Assembly (NCBI GenBank): GCA_016508695.1
Contig: VNKQ01000007.1
Span: forward strand, 1,426,001-1,490,000
Direction: 5' to 3'
Length of the DNA: 64,000 nt
Source: Hyphodiscus hymeniophilus
Lineage: Eukaryota; Ascomycota; Leotiomycetes; Helotiales; Hyphodiscaceae
Of this stretch, positions 23,750-35,282 are shown piece by piece (position 1 is the stretch's first letter; each line of letters starts with the position of its first letter). A program made the position numbers and the translations under genes. The notes beneath the pieces are model-generated. The model was given only the letters and a program-made list of their open reading frames with translations. It had not been told where the DNA came from and searched no databases.

Positions 23750-25948
23750 ATGATGGAATCTTCTGATGTCCATCTTTACATGAGTCCAAACACCGAGTTC
23801 GAGCTGTTCTGCTGGCCGCCGGTCGATCCTCCCAACCAGGTCTCGGATGAACCAGGCCCCTACGATCTCCCTCACGCTCGTAGCTATCGGCGTCGCAATC
23901 CCCGGTCTTGTGATTTCTGTCATGCGCGGAAAACAGTCTGTAGAGTAGAAGGCGTCCCTCCCTGCGCTGCATGTCGGTCTCAGGGTAAAGAGTGTACATT
24001 CACCGAGCGTTCACGAAAGAGGAAACGCAATGGCTTGCAATCGCCAACCCATGCCCAGACCGAATCAAAAGGTAAATGATGCGGGTACCTCGTCAGGCCT
24101 CTTACGCTGATTGTCCCAGATTATCCTCTCCTACAACCTGGCAATTCGGTAACGCCGCCTACTTTGAATACTGGCCTCGATGACCACAGTTCAAATCGGC
24201 TCAACGCTCAGATTCAACCTCGCTCAGATGTTTTATGGAGCGATAATGAACCCAGAGAGGACTCTTCATCCTTTCTTGGCGGGTCTGCAACATTCCCTTA
24301 TCGACCGAATCCCATTGACATGCCGGATACAACTCCATTCTTGCTTTCAGATACCGGTGAATCAGATCCATATTTGTTGAAACACTACTCCCTTGAAGAC
24401 CTGCAGGATCCCGAGTCTAAGATAATATACCGCCGTATTGAACAGGATCCGAACAATCTCAACCTTGACCCCAGGATCGATACTGGGAAACCGGTGATTT
24501 TCATGGCCCTTGATCACAGTCTGTACAACAAATATGAGTCTCGTACGGACGGCAATGTACTTACAAAAGAAGAGAAGGAGGTTGAAGATACTTGCGGTGG
24601 CGAAACCGGTGTACGCCTGGTCAAGCTCTTCTTTAAATATGTTTATCCTTACTACCCTGTTGTATCCCGTTCTGGCATGCTCTCGCCCGAGACTGAGTTA
24701 TCTGACAAGATAAAATCATTACCATTGTCTCTTAGATCAATTCTATACGCTCTTGGACTCCGGTTCATTATTTTTGATGACATCCTTGCTTCGACGCTGG
24801 TCTGTTCCCCACCATCTGCGCACGCCCTCTATCGAATTTGCTGGCTAGCGATTACAGAAGAAATTCATACTCCACATCTCTCGACACTTCAGTCCTGTCT
24901 CCTGTTGCTACAAAGAGCAAACAATGACCAATACGTTATGGATTCTCCCTTCCGATGGAGCTTGCTTGCTTGGACAATCAGTCTCGCTCAAAGCTTAGGT
25001 TTATCCACTGATTGCACAGACTGGCAAGGTGTTCCAAGCTGGGAGAAGAGACTACGAAGACGACTCTGGTGGGCTCTATATTCGATGGAGAAGTGGAGTT
25101 TTATGAGTGCTGGACTACCGGCTCACATCAAGTCGGAGGACTTTGATGTTCTCCCTTTAACCTCTTTGGATTTTGTGTCACCAGAATACGAAGCTCTTGA
25201 CACTAGAGAAGTGACACCAAAAGACCAACTGCATACTCAGTCGCACTTCTACCATCTGGTTGAGCTCTCCATAATTCTATCAGATATACTTGACAACTTT
25301 TTCTCGATCCGTGCATCCAAGCTCATGGCAACAAACTTTGCCTTGACGTTGGAACGAGCAAAGCCCCTTCGGTCTCGTTTACAAGCATGGAAAGTAGCCT
25401 ACGATACTTTCGCCTCTTCGACTCAGAACGATTCGTGGTCATATGCGAGACTTGATGGCAACGCTTCACTGGGCCTTGCCTACCCCGTAGCCACAATGAT
25501 ATTATTCAGGGCACTCTTACGACCATTGGACAGGCCAGATGGAACCCCAGAGGACAAAATCATGAGGGAAACAGGTCAGGATGCGGTGAGGGCAGGTGCT
25601 AAAGCATGTTGTGTAGAAGTTGTGCAGTATTTGGAACAAGTCAAGCGCGGTGCGTGGGATGCGTTTTGGCACAGTTGTAAGTCTCTCTACTTCCATAGTA
25701 TATTTCTATTCTAATGTCATGTAGGGTCACGTGCTGGATTTGCGATTGCCTCCTCATTTATGATGCGTCTTCTCATAACATCGACTTCGCCGAGCGAAAC
25801 TGAAGAGCTCAATAATCTGATTACTCGGTGGAGGTGGGCTTTGAGAACTGGGGGTGGGAACGCGGGCAATGCGATGATGAGTCTAGGCCTGTTACGCCTT
25901 AATAGGTCCCTTCTCAAGAGTGGGTTTCGTGAATCGGATAAAGGCTGA
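23750..25948 (+). CDS. Zn2Cys6 transcription factor with fungal-TF domain (likely cluster regulator)
   Basis: Predicted 700 aa in three exons (23750-24071, 24120-25676, 25725-25948). The DNA-binding zinc cluster C-x2-C-x6-C-x7-C-x2-C-x6-C is complete at about residues 54-82, preceded and followed by basic residues (YRRRNPR, RSRKRKR). The middle region matches the fungal-specific TF domain (LFFKYVYPYYPVVSRSGM, LPLSLRSILYALGLRF, SLLAWTISLAQSLGLSTDC, RRLWWALYSMEKWS). The exon 2 donor at 25677 and the exon 3 acceptor at 25724 join in phase, keeping the helical C-terminus. Being next to the dioxygenase on the same strand, at the end of the group, it is the natural candidate for pathway-specific activator; this is inferred from position. 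Confidence 0.9.
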
Positions 25949-26899
25949 ACATTGGAATTACTGGATCTCATTCTTGAGCTGTGAAACGGATAGCTCTTAC
26001 GTATCCAAGGAAAGGAACACTCGTATATGGGTAAATAACAAACAGAAATGCCCGTAGAATTTATGCCCGTGGAACTTCTAACATCACTTATCTCCATTTA
26101 CTTCATAAATAAGTTGTTTTTCAAAAAGAAAATATAGTATGTGTATCAACACGGGGGGGTAATCAGAGAGTCACAAGGGAGGTATCAGAGAGTCACACTT
26201 ATAAGTATATGAGTGCGTACAGTATCAGGTAATCGTTTCCCCTCTTCCTTAGCCCTGGCGCATGAGAGTCAAAAAACATGCCCATTGAAGGTGGGAAAAA
26301 GTTTGCACCTCCGAACCTGGGCTGAAAACTCGACGGTACAAAGTACCAAATTCCATCATTGTGACCTGCGAGACACTCAGGTTCCCTGACCTGCCAGCCC
26401 GTGATCCACCTCAAATGTTACAATTTGGTTTTGCGATTTTGCAAAATTCGGGTTCAGAAGATATTTCCAATCTTTCCTGATTCTTTAGACGAACCAAGGG
26501 AATAACTGCGTTTCAAACCCACATCATGCCTAGAGCAAAATATCCTGTGGATCGTCTGATCGTTCAACACCACTCATTTTCGTAGTAGTCGTATATATCT
26601 TCTCCGGAGCATTTTTGTTAATTGTATACAACGCTAGTCACTCACTCAAGCTGCCATAACACAATAAGTCTTTGAAGATTCAATTCCAAATACTACAGAC
26701 CCAAATATTTTACACTGCAGATACATATTGCCACATCTTCCATCCCCTCAACTTCTGGAAGAATTCATCTCAAAATCGATGAAACCCCCGACTGTATGTT
26801 ACAGATATACATGTCGTAAGGACCGAGGCGTATAAAAATACAGAGTATCATAAGAAAGTCTCAAAGGCTGTAATGCCTTGTTAGGGGGGTGATGGCAAT
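25949..26899. other. Intergenic region, nothing recognised
   Basis: It lies between the regulator and the hydrophobin 3' ends. A direct repeat of the phrase TCAGAGAGTCACA occurs at 26162 and 26186. No gene seen. Confidence 0.5.
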
Positions 26900-27309
26900 C
26901 TATGCTCCAGTTCCTCCGCCGGATGGAGAAGTGCAGATAAGACCCTGGCCAACTGTACTGGGCGTCAGTACGGTGGCTCTCACACAGATCAGGAATAGAG
27001 ACTTACGGATAGGGAGGTCGCAGCACATATCAATCTTTCCGACGGCGGCGCAGATTGAGACAAAGTCGGCAAGGTCGGTGGGAGTGCTGGGAGCTGCGGG
27101 TTTCTTACGTCAGTCTCCAGGCATCACGGAGGGAAGAGCTCGGGATACTTACGAGACTCGCAGTCAAGGTCCGCGATACCAAGAACGTCGACGTCGCAGC
27201 ACTCCAAGCTACCGGAGCCGCATGTGAATACTTGACGTTGGACTAAGTTTGCTGGCATAGCCATGGCGACAGCGACGAGGCCAGTAAGGGTGATAAATGA
27301 AGTTCTCAT
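26900..27309 (-). CDS. Class II hydrophobin
   Basis: Predicted 98 aa from exons 27309-27153, 27093-27007 and 26952-26900. A secreted, surface-active protein coating aerial structures or the cell wall. A signal peptide (RTSFITLTGLVAVAMA) and a short pro-region precede eight cysteines with spacing C-6-CC-11-C-16-C-8-CC-10-C. The last four gaps and the sequence CCDVDVLGIADLDC identify class II. Exon 3 uses the second of two nearby acceptors (TACAG at 26953-26957), giving the family-like ILGQGLIC. The first loop (6 residues) is shorter than the usual 9-10. Confidence 0.92.
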
Positions 27310-30300
27310 ATTGGCGGTTTGAGGTGTTGGTATCTGAATTCTTGGAGTATGCTGGGGAAATGTGAAGATGGCTGCTGATGGTGATAAGGATGGTAAAGAT
27401 GATCGTTGATGAGAATGAATGTTTTGGAGGGAATTTGGGGCCGTTTTATAGATTCCAGTAGGCCCATACCTTCCTCAACATCGATGATCTCGAGAAAATC
27501 GTCATAGTCACTTCAGCAGACATTAACATCGATCCATGGATGTTCCGCCTAGCGACAGTCAACCTGGTGGCTCGTTGTCGTCATTTCGGTAGGGAAAAGG
27601 GGAAGAAGAAGGGTCTTCGAAAGATTGCCATCTTGCTTCGAAACAAATTTGATGTCGATCCATCAGCTTCGGTTCTTCATGCGCGAACAAAGCTTGCGAG
27701 TGAGGGACGAGTAATGCTCGAAGAAACTTCCTCGATGCTGTGATTCCTGGAGAATGGTTCCTGGCATTCCTTGATTGTTGTCACTTACCCGAGAAGCTTC
27801 AGCTTTCCCAGGATAGAAAACAGCGTCAAACGAAGAGATCAGCATCACCATGGCTCAACTTCGCTTAGATGTCCTGGATATGTTGGGAAGTTCTTGCCTA
27901 TGGCAAGGACCCTGCATCACTCTACCTTGTAGCGAAACCATATCATGGACAAGCTACCGCAATTTTCTTGCAAGGCTCAAGCCTGCCTTCCATCATACCA
28001 GGGGACTATTGGGGTCTGCTCTGATCTGTTAGTAGGTATCCTCTCCAACCGAGATGCAGGGGAAGAATCGGAGTCGCTCAGAATGTCAATGATATGCAGA
28101 GCTTCTCGACCAGACAGCTGAATAGCACGGGGAAATATACATCCAATAGATATGAGGCTTTAAGTGAGGAAAACATCTTGGGACTTTCTTGGAGGCGGCG
28201 TCGCTGACCATTGAAGATGGGGAGGTGTGGCTGAGACGCTGATACACAGGAACCTGAAGTAACTCCCCGAGTCTACAGTTGGAACAGCATCCAAGGACAT
28301 AAATGAGGCCAGCCACTTTGAGAGAGAGGAGAAAGCCGTTGTGGCGTAACGTTAAGCTACATGCCCGTTCAGATTCATGCTGCCCGCACCACCGCTCCCT
28401 GTTCGGACAATCTGACGTGACCTCGAGCCGCCTCAAGTGGCAACGCATGTACGTGGCGGTCGCTTCCGGTTTGACCAAGCTACCTCCGTATGAAGTGTGA
28501 ACGTGGCCTCGGGCCGTTGACGTCAAAATCTTCGACATGGGAGGAAAAAGGGGATAAGTTGGGCTGGAAGTGGAACTTGGAAAACGCACGTACCTTGGCA
28601 TTTAGTACTAGCTCTCTTCGCATGCAAGAAGGTTGAGCCGGGCCACGAAGCTTAAAGGCGGGGAATAAGTGACGGGGATTTCTGCCCAGAACCGAGCGCA
28701 GTGCTGCTACAGTAGGGTCTTTGACTGCCGATCTGGCAGTTGATGATGTACGGAGCACCAATGCCACCAAAGAACTGTGCCGGGGATCAGCCCGTATTTC
28801 ACCCAACTCTACCTAAGGTGCTTCGTCCCCAGCTCGTACAGTACAAGCAGGGCTACTGTAGAAAAGCGGGAGGCGAGATCGAGATCAAGATTCATATTAA
28901 CGGAGGAAGTCAAGTTTAGCCCAAGGGGTATAAATGCCGTTTTAAGAGTCCGTCATCGCCGCATTGGGACTGCTCTCAACGGCTGGGAACTTGGCACGGA
29001 GGGGGTGGTGTCTCACCCTATGGCCCGTTCCCCTCATATCCCCGGGACGCTTGCCAAAATTAGAAACCGGACAACATTCTGCGCTATTGGAGGTGTTGGT
29101 CAGTGGCTTGAGGGCTGAGGCTGTGTCGACTATCAACTCTCACGAAGATCACAGGAGGTATGCAGCAGATCATCGGTGGAACGGCAAATATGAGTAGCAA
29201 AGCCCCAGATCGTCGGAACATTCGGCCACACCGGGTAAGAGTCCTGTTGAGTCTAAATTGCCTGTCATGATCGGAAGCTGTTGAACTTTCTTTGCGAATC
29301 CCCTCTAGAAGCCTTCAAGCTTGGATGCTGGTAGTCAGTGCGCTGCACACACTCGCTTCTAAATAATAAGCACGCAAAATGATACTTGAAAGGTAGAGCA
29401 AGAGCCAATAACGACAATTAGGTTGGACGCTCTGCCGCTGGTTTTCCGTCCAAACTACCAGATCGACCTTCCTTTTTTCTCTGTCTCCTACCCTAGGTGC
29501 TGCTGACAGCCTGACAGGACGACAAGCTTCCTTCGAAATGTGGCAGCGATGCCATCTGCGACCTGTCGCCGCTGTCCTCCCCGCTCGCCTATGTCGGATC
29601 ACTTGCGACTGTCTGGATAATGCGGATCTCTAGGAAAGCAGGACATTGGCTGTTGTAGGAACGGTGTCCACGCACACCTTGCGAGCTTCATGTCCCGCCC
29701 AAGGCATTGCGCTTGCACAGGTTTGAGCAATCGTTCAAGCTGCGCTCACTGGCGCCACGTCTCGTCTGTTCATACCTGTCCCTGCTTGTTACCCCTTCAG
29801 CGCTTCCTCGCTTTACACCGAGTCCACTTTGAAAGTCAATCTCAAACCACGGCCCGCCAATAACCTCAACTACACAATGACCCGGCCATCCTACTCCCTG
29901 GGTGGGTGACCTCAGCGCTTGTAAGCGCATTGATAGTACAGAGGCTCTTGTACACAGTGGCAAAACGACGATGAGAAGTCTGCGGGCTTTACGAAGCAAG
30001 CACGCTGACGGTGACGGAATTGACAGGTTGAATCAGCATTGTAGCGTCAAGGCTTGCTGCCCGCCTCGCTGGGGATACCGTCATCCTAGTACGCCTCTGC
30101 TTCAGACACCCTCACATCATAGAACAATGAGACACAACCTGAAGCCAACTATGAGCTAAACAGTCAGCGAGTTCGGAGGCAGACAACTTCGACAAGGAAG
30201 TTGATATAGCTCCACCACTTCCAGCAACGATCATTCGGTTCCGTCGAATATTCAAAGAGCGCTCGAAATCTAAGATTCTCTCAAAGCTGACAACTTCAGA

Positions 30301-30995
30301 AACAACATGCAAGACGGAGTACGAATTCCTCGGTATGGCCACTTCGTAGCGATAGGATAAGATTCTGATTCAAGCCTCCCAGTCAAAAGCGTTATGACTT
30401 CAGCACCCAGATTCAAATCGTGCCAATTCTTTGGGCCGATGAGGATACTTTCGAGACAGGTTCATAGCCCCACAACCTATTGAATTGTGAGTCAATGGAT
30501 GTGAACGAAGCAAATTATCCAAACGCTCTGGCAGTTTCGATCTCATGCAGGACAAGTACTCTATATCCATGTCACGATATACCACTGGTTCGACTGGAGT
30601 AACCCCCAAGGAGTGAACGAATCGTAGACGGTATCGGAAGACTTCTCGTGGTAAGTCTCGAATGGGAGGCCTGATCAGATGCCACTCCTCAGACTCAGAA
30701 GCTGTGCAGTGCCAAGCCAATGCCGCCTAGAGAATGCTCCGACAACTCGCAGAGAAAACGCTTGATGTCAAGACCAAACGAGTGGTCAGTTTCGAGCCCT
30801 GTTGAGAGGTTGCGAACAGTTTTCGAACACTCGACTGTAGCTCTTCATGGATTCGAAAGACAAAATCTGACTCTATCATGGTCATGAATACCTGCACGGA
30901 CACAGGTAGTTGGTCTTTCATGTTCAAGATCCTTCACAAGAGTCGTGTTGATGTATACAAGGACAATACCTTAGTACGATGTAGGAGTTTACGTG
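27310..30995. other. Gene-poor 3.7-kb region with decayed coding traces
   Basis: No intact gene. Two stretches look like old coding DNA. On the + strand around 27723-28027, one frame is protein-like apart from one stop (segments WFLAFLDCCHLPEKLQLS and ASLYLVAKPYHGQATA). On the - strand, 30927-30112 is open in a single frame apart from a few stops (segments REVFRYRLRFVHSLG and FERILDFERSLNIRR). Neither matches a family I recognise. The part near the hydrophobin presumably holds its promoter. Confidence 0.4.
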
Positions 30996-32656
30996 TTATA
31001 ATCTGCCTTCTCGAATCTTATCCAGAAACCTCATATTCTGCCTCCTCTCTTGCTCAATAGCTCTCCTCTTCCTCGCCTTCAACTTCAGCAGTTCAGCTGC
31101 TCCTATACCTGCTCCATACCCCCCCAAATGCGCCCAATGATCCAGGTTCTTAGGTGATTTATTCCATCTTGAGAGACCGATCAAATCCATGGCTATCAAG
31201 ACGACCAGAAAACCGGCCGAAGGGAGATTTGGCCAAGAGTCTGGAGGGAACACTCCTAGGAGCTTTACCGCCTCGGTGCTGTGAAGCCACAGATATGTAG
31301 CGATGACACCTGCCAGTGCTCCAGAGGCTCCGAGAGATGAGGACACAAAGTTACCTCTGATTACCCACGAAGTGAGAGATGTGAAGCTCCCCAATGCCCC
31401 GCACGCGATATAAATAGCAAGGAAGTTGCCTCTCCCAACCTCATCATGGAGGCGCGTACCGACGAAATAGAGAACCGCCATATTCCAGGCAAGATGGGAG
31501 AAGGCTTGGTGAGAGAAGATATTGCCTATCAAGCTCAAAGGGCGTACATAGCCAGGCGTAGTCATAAAGTACATGTTGAGGTACCGGAACGCAGGCGGGT
31601 GACGCCAAAGTACGAAAATCGCAAGGTTGATGAGCGTGATACCAAAGATTGTTGCGGCGGCTGGTGGCATATCTGGCATCAACCGTCCAGATCTCTTAGG
31701 CGGCGTGTAGACTTGAGGGAATACAATGCAGGCCAGCACAACACCAAACACTAGGAGACCTGATGGCCAGAGCCGCTGAAACATGCTCATCTCTGGGGGT
31801 GTGTCTGGCAGGACTTTCTGTCGTTCGAGGTAGTATTTCAGCTTTGGGTTCTCGCCTGGACGTCGCAGAACTACCGTAGATTTGGGTGTAGCAACTTCCA
31901 GCGTCCCTGTAATCTTTCGAATCTCCTCCGCTTGGGCTTTCTTCGCTTTTTCTCGAGCCTCAAACTCCCTCACATTCTGTTCCCTTACAGCATCAAGCAC
32001 ACTCCCGCTATAAGCACTTTTCTTCCCCTAGGTGTCGAATTGGGTCTCCAAATCCCTATCCTCTGACTGTCCGTAACAAGCTCTCCCTGCATCGCTGCCA
32101 GCTGCTTCTCCGCCTGTAATCCAGCACAACGTATTTCGTCGACTGGGACATTCTTCCTCAGCCAGGCCAGTCCAATCTGGCGAGCGCGTTCTTCATAGAC
32201 ATTTAGACTACCTGGCGCATCTGGATCTGCCAGTGTCCCTGCCACTCGACGTCCATGAAGGACGGACAGGAGTCGATTCGCAGAAGTAGCATCTATGCCC
32301 TTCCCAAAAATGGCCAATACATCTTCTTTCCGTAGAGGCTCGACACAGAATGCAAGACCTTCTTGATCACTATAGCTTTTTGGTATTTGCTCGAACTTTG
32401 TGATTATTCGTTTGTCGGTATATGTTCTGATTCCAATCCCAAAATTTGTCCCCAAATTGGAAGGCCGATATTCCCTACGCAATGGCACTGCTGTTACGGC
32501 CGCTCCACAGCTCCATGGAGAACGCGATGTCGACGATGTGCATATCGATCTTTGCGTAAGGTATGCTACAAGGTAGTCGTCTTTATGGCATGAGAAAAAG
32601 ATAGACCGAGGTTGTCTGCACGAGAGTCGTGAAGCTGCTGGCCACAGGCTAATCAT
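30996..32656 (-). CDS. Mitochondrial inner-membrane rhomboid protease
   Basis: Predicted 536 aa from exons 32656-32078 and 32027-30996. An intramembrane serine protease; the yeast relative Pcp1/Rbd1 cleaves Mgm1 and Ccp1. Catalytic Ser lies in LGASGALAG and catalytic His in DHWAHLGGYGAG; the oxyanion-hole HxxxN is in SHLAWNMAVL. At least six hydrophobic segments are visible. The N-terminus (ISLWPAASRLSCRQPRSIFF) looks like a mitochondrial presequence, so the Met at 32656 is preferred over 32707. The two coding blocks are in different frames. I join them with a 50-nt intron (32077-32028, GTTACG...CTAG) whose donor is weak; a frameshift is the alternative. Confidence 0.82.
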
Positions 32657-32944
32657 CTTAGATCCTCCTATCGTCGCATACTCAAAGTTCGACACCAGTT
32701 GCCACAATATATTTCAGTACAGATTGGCCGGGATGGGAAAGTCGTTAAGTTAAAGGATTTCGGTGATTATTTCATTCATACTTCTATTAAACTTTCCCGA
32801 ATGCACGGTCCAACTCCGGCGTGAAAGTCGCGTCAACTTGCTGCCTTTCCAAACCAACTAAATTACAAGAACTCCCAAATTTCTCGAAACAGCTTTCAGA
32901 CTCCAAAATGACCTTGTGGTCTACTCTAAGAACGAAACACCAAA

Positions 32945-33562
32945 ATGTCTAACGAAGCAACACCCATATCCTCTACCCGCTTCGCAGAAGCCCTCAAAGA
33001 CCTACCTCTCTCAACCCTTCATCTCAAAGCCGCCGAGTTGCGCAACTCAATAGCACACCTCGACTACTCGAATGAACAACTCAAGCCCTTTGCAGATGGC
33101 ACAGAAGGTTCTAGTGGCCCAGATCAAGACTGCGTTGACGCAATCAAAGAAAATGAGGTTGTGATTCAACGCATGTTGGAGAGGATAAAGCTTTTGAGGG
33201 AGGAGGTTGAGAGTCGCGGAAGTAGCTGGTTGGAGTTTCAGAGTAAGGAGGAGCTGGAGGGTACGGAGGGAGGAGAGATTTTGGTTAATGGGACAGGGGA
33301 GGAACATGCGTCCGGTGAAGAGGAATTGGGTATTGAGCCGGGACAGAGAAGTGAGGCGTGGAGGGATGGAACATTCCAGACTGGAACTGTTGTGAATAGG
33401 GAGATTAGAATGGACGACACTCCTTCCACCACTAGCACGAACGGTACGAATGCGAATGGTACGGGTGGGAGATTAAATGATGACGCGTTAAGGCGGGCGA
33501 TGGAAGAGAGGATAAGGGCTTTGGCGGCAGACGGCGATGACGATGTAGGTATGCATTTATAA
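32945..33562 (+). CDS. Tma17/Adc17-like proteasome-assembly factor
   Basis: Single-exon 205 aa. The N-terminal half forms a helical hairpin with LSTLHLKAAELRNSIAHLDY-type then DCVDAIKENEVVIQRMLERIKLL, the pattern of yeast Tma17 (Adc17), a stress-induced chaperone that helps pair Rpt6 and Rpt3 in the 19S proteasome base. The C-terminal half is acidic and Gly/Thr-rich, then ends in a predicted helix (ALRRAMEERIRAL). It is divergent from the rhomboid gene across 288 bp. The assignment rests on pattern similarity only. Confidence 0.75.
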   Translation: MSNEATPISSTRFAEALKDLPLSTLHLKAAELRNSIAHLDYSNEQLKPFADGTEGSSGPDQDCVDAIKENEVVIQRMLERIKLLREEVESRGSSWLEFQSKEELEGTEGGEILVNGTGEEHASGEEELGIEPGQRSEAWRDGTFQTGTVVNREIRMDDTPSTTSTNGTNANGTGGRLNDDALRRAMEERIRALAADGDDDVGMHL

Positions 33563-33941
33563 TTTAGAAAGTGACTGGCGTTAACGATACCACGATATGG
33601 GAAAAGTTAACTCTGTATGATCACGGAGAATGAAAAGTAGGATTCGGAAGTACATCACAAAGCAACATTGGATTGCTGCCAAAGTACCGTCATTGACATA
33701 CATATCTGGACTACTCTCTTTCCTCTCCCTTGCCAAGCCCAATTTTATCCAAGAAACCAATAAAGCCAGTTCGCCAACTCATCAATAAGCCAAAGCTATG
33801 CACCCAGAACCTGGCATGAAACAAACGCCGAGCCCCATGCATGATTTGACCGTAACTCGTGAGAATAGAACGCTAGAATGAACGATGTCAAAGAAGGATA
33901 TCTGTGACGATGGCGTGCCTCAAGTCTCTTCAATTCATGAG
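33563..33941. other. Short intergenic between convergent genes
   Basis: No coding evidence. The 3' ends of the Tma17-like gene and the neighbouring Ser-rich protein gene face each other here. Confidence 0.5.
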
Positions 33942-35282
33942 TCAATCCTTTGTCCATGCCACATTGCCGGCGCCAACAGTTTCCATGGTTGGTGGTGGGA
34001 AGATGAAGGTTGATGATCCAGGAAATTTGGAGTCAACACTTGGAATCGAGGCGGGCATGGCATTGACACTAGGCGAGAGACGGCTCAAAGGATTTGAGGG
34101 TGAAGGTGCTCTCGAATTGACCACACTATTTGACGAAGGGTTTGAAAGCTCTTGTAGCGCCAAGAGGCCGTTGGCAGTGGAAAGCGTCTTAATGACGGTA
34201 GATGAGCTGATGACCGTGGTAAGGACCGGCCTGGATGGTCTCTCGCCAAGTTTTCTTGATTTTGACGGAATTGGAATATGAATCGCTTTGTCCACAGAGC
34301 CCGTCCCATCCGTAGAGATGGAGATAGGTGGTGGCCTTCGTTTCCGTCTGATGCCTCCCTCAGACGATCCCTCCGACTCCGTAGATAAGCTTCTACTTCT
34401 CTCATGGCGCAGGTCTCTCGACCATCCAGATGCTGGTAACCTAGACAATGACTCCGTTCGCGATGGCGTCGCCTCTCCGCGCTGCAACCTGGCATCTACA
34501 ATTCTTCCAGTAATCTGCCGGCTCAAAGGAGTTCCATCGCCACCTTTCCGGCTGCTGCCATTGCTTCCAGCACGATTCCGGTTTACTCTTTCTTTGCCTT
34601 CCATAACTTTCGCCGAAGGGGGTGGCTGAAGCATCCATCTTGTCTCATCTCTACTCGCTGGCTGAGTACTGACAACAGGAGGGTGCAAATCGTTGACTGG
34701 AGGGTTTTTCGCTAGGTAATAAGTTCCTGGATTGTCTTCTTCCACTGGGCCGCTACCTGCCCTACTTAAACGGTTCTCTATCAGACGCCCTGCAGTAGAA
34801 CCCGCCTTTGCAATAGCGTCCATAATCCTCTGGCCCGGTCCATGCGTATCATGTCCCCAAAGCGCCTCATCTTCTCGTTGGTACCTCTTCAAATTCCAGC
34901 CGTCTCCAGACAGCCGCGATCCTTCCGTGACGGCCGTAGGGCTACTTCCTGCATCCGTTATACTGATAGCACCACTACTAGCATAGCTACTCCCCTGACC
35001 CGCAGTATTTAGAGCCCTTTGACTTGCATTCTTGTTCTCAGTCTTGTCTCCTTTCTTCTTCGGGGGCCCCGGACCCATCATGATTTCTTCAGTCCAGTAC
35101 GGGTTCGTAGAGAATGGAGAAGGGTGCCGATACAGGCCCGGTTGCTCAGTCTCCAACTCATGCTTCTCTGCACGCTCCCTCTTGGCTTGTACTTTAGCTT
35201 TCCTTCTATGGTTTATTTTGGCGCATGTACTGCAAGACAGGACGTAGAATGCGACTGATTGGAGTGCGACATCAAGCGACAT
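33942..35282 (-). CDS. Fungal-specific Ser/Pro/Arg-rich protein, unknown function
   Basis: Uninterrupted 446-aa frame with coding-like composition. The N-terminus (SLDVALQSVAFYVLSCSTCA) is a short hydrophobic segment containing two cysteines, followed by a strongly basic Lys/Arg/Glu helix (HRRKAKVQAKRERAEKHE). The rest is mostly disordered, with two more ordered islands (NPYWTEEIMMGPGPPKK and QRIMDAIAKAGSTAGRLI). I recognise the general type as conserved in Pezizomycotina but not a function. A membrane or lipid anchor at the N-terminus is possible. Confidence 0.75.
   Translation of the reverse strand: MSLDVALQSVAFYVLSCSTCAKINHRRKAKVQAKRERAEKHELETEQPGLYRHPSPFSTNPYWTEEIMMGPGPPKKKGDKTENKNASQRALNTAGQGSSYASSGAISITDAGSSPTAVTEGSRLSGDGWNLKRYQREDEALWGHDTHGPGQRIMDAIAKAGSTAGRLIENRLSRAGSGPVEEDNPGTYYLAKNPPVNDLHPPVVSTQPASRDETRWMLQPPPSAKVMEGKERVNRNRAGSNGSSRKGGDGTPLSRQITGRIVDARLQRGEATPSRTESLSRLPASGWSRDLRHERSRSLSTESEGSSEGGIRRKRRPPPISISTDGTGSVDKAIHIPIPSKSRKLGERPSRPVLTTVISSSTVIKTLSTANGLLALQELSNPSSNSVVNSRAPSPSNPLSRLSPSVNAMPASIPSVDSKFPGSSTFIFPPPTMETVGAGNVAWTKD

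Noticed and set aside
28086..28601. 171-codon open frame on - strand
   Set aside because: Composition looks random (many Cys, Ser, Arg), with no domain and no neighbouring exon.
29895..29916. Phrase GGGTGGGTGACC followed by TCAGCG, like the 3' part of fungal 5S rRNA
   Set aside because: Only about 17-18 nt match; the 5' half and terminal stem of 5S rRNA are absent. Chance or a tiny fragment.
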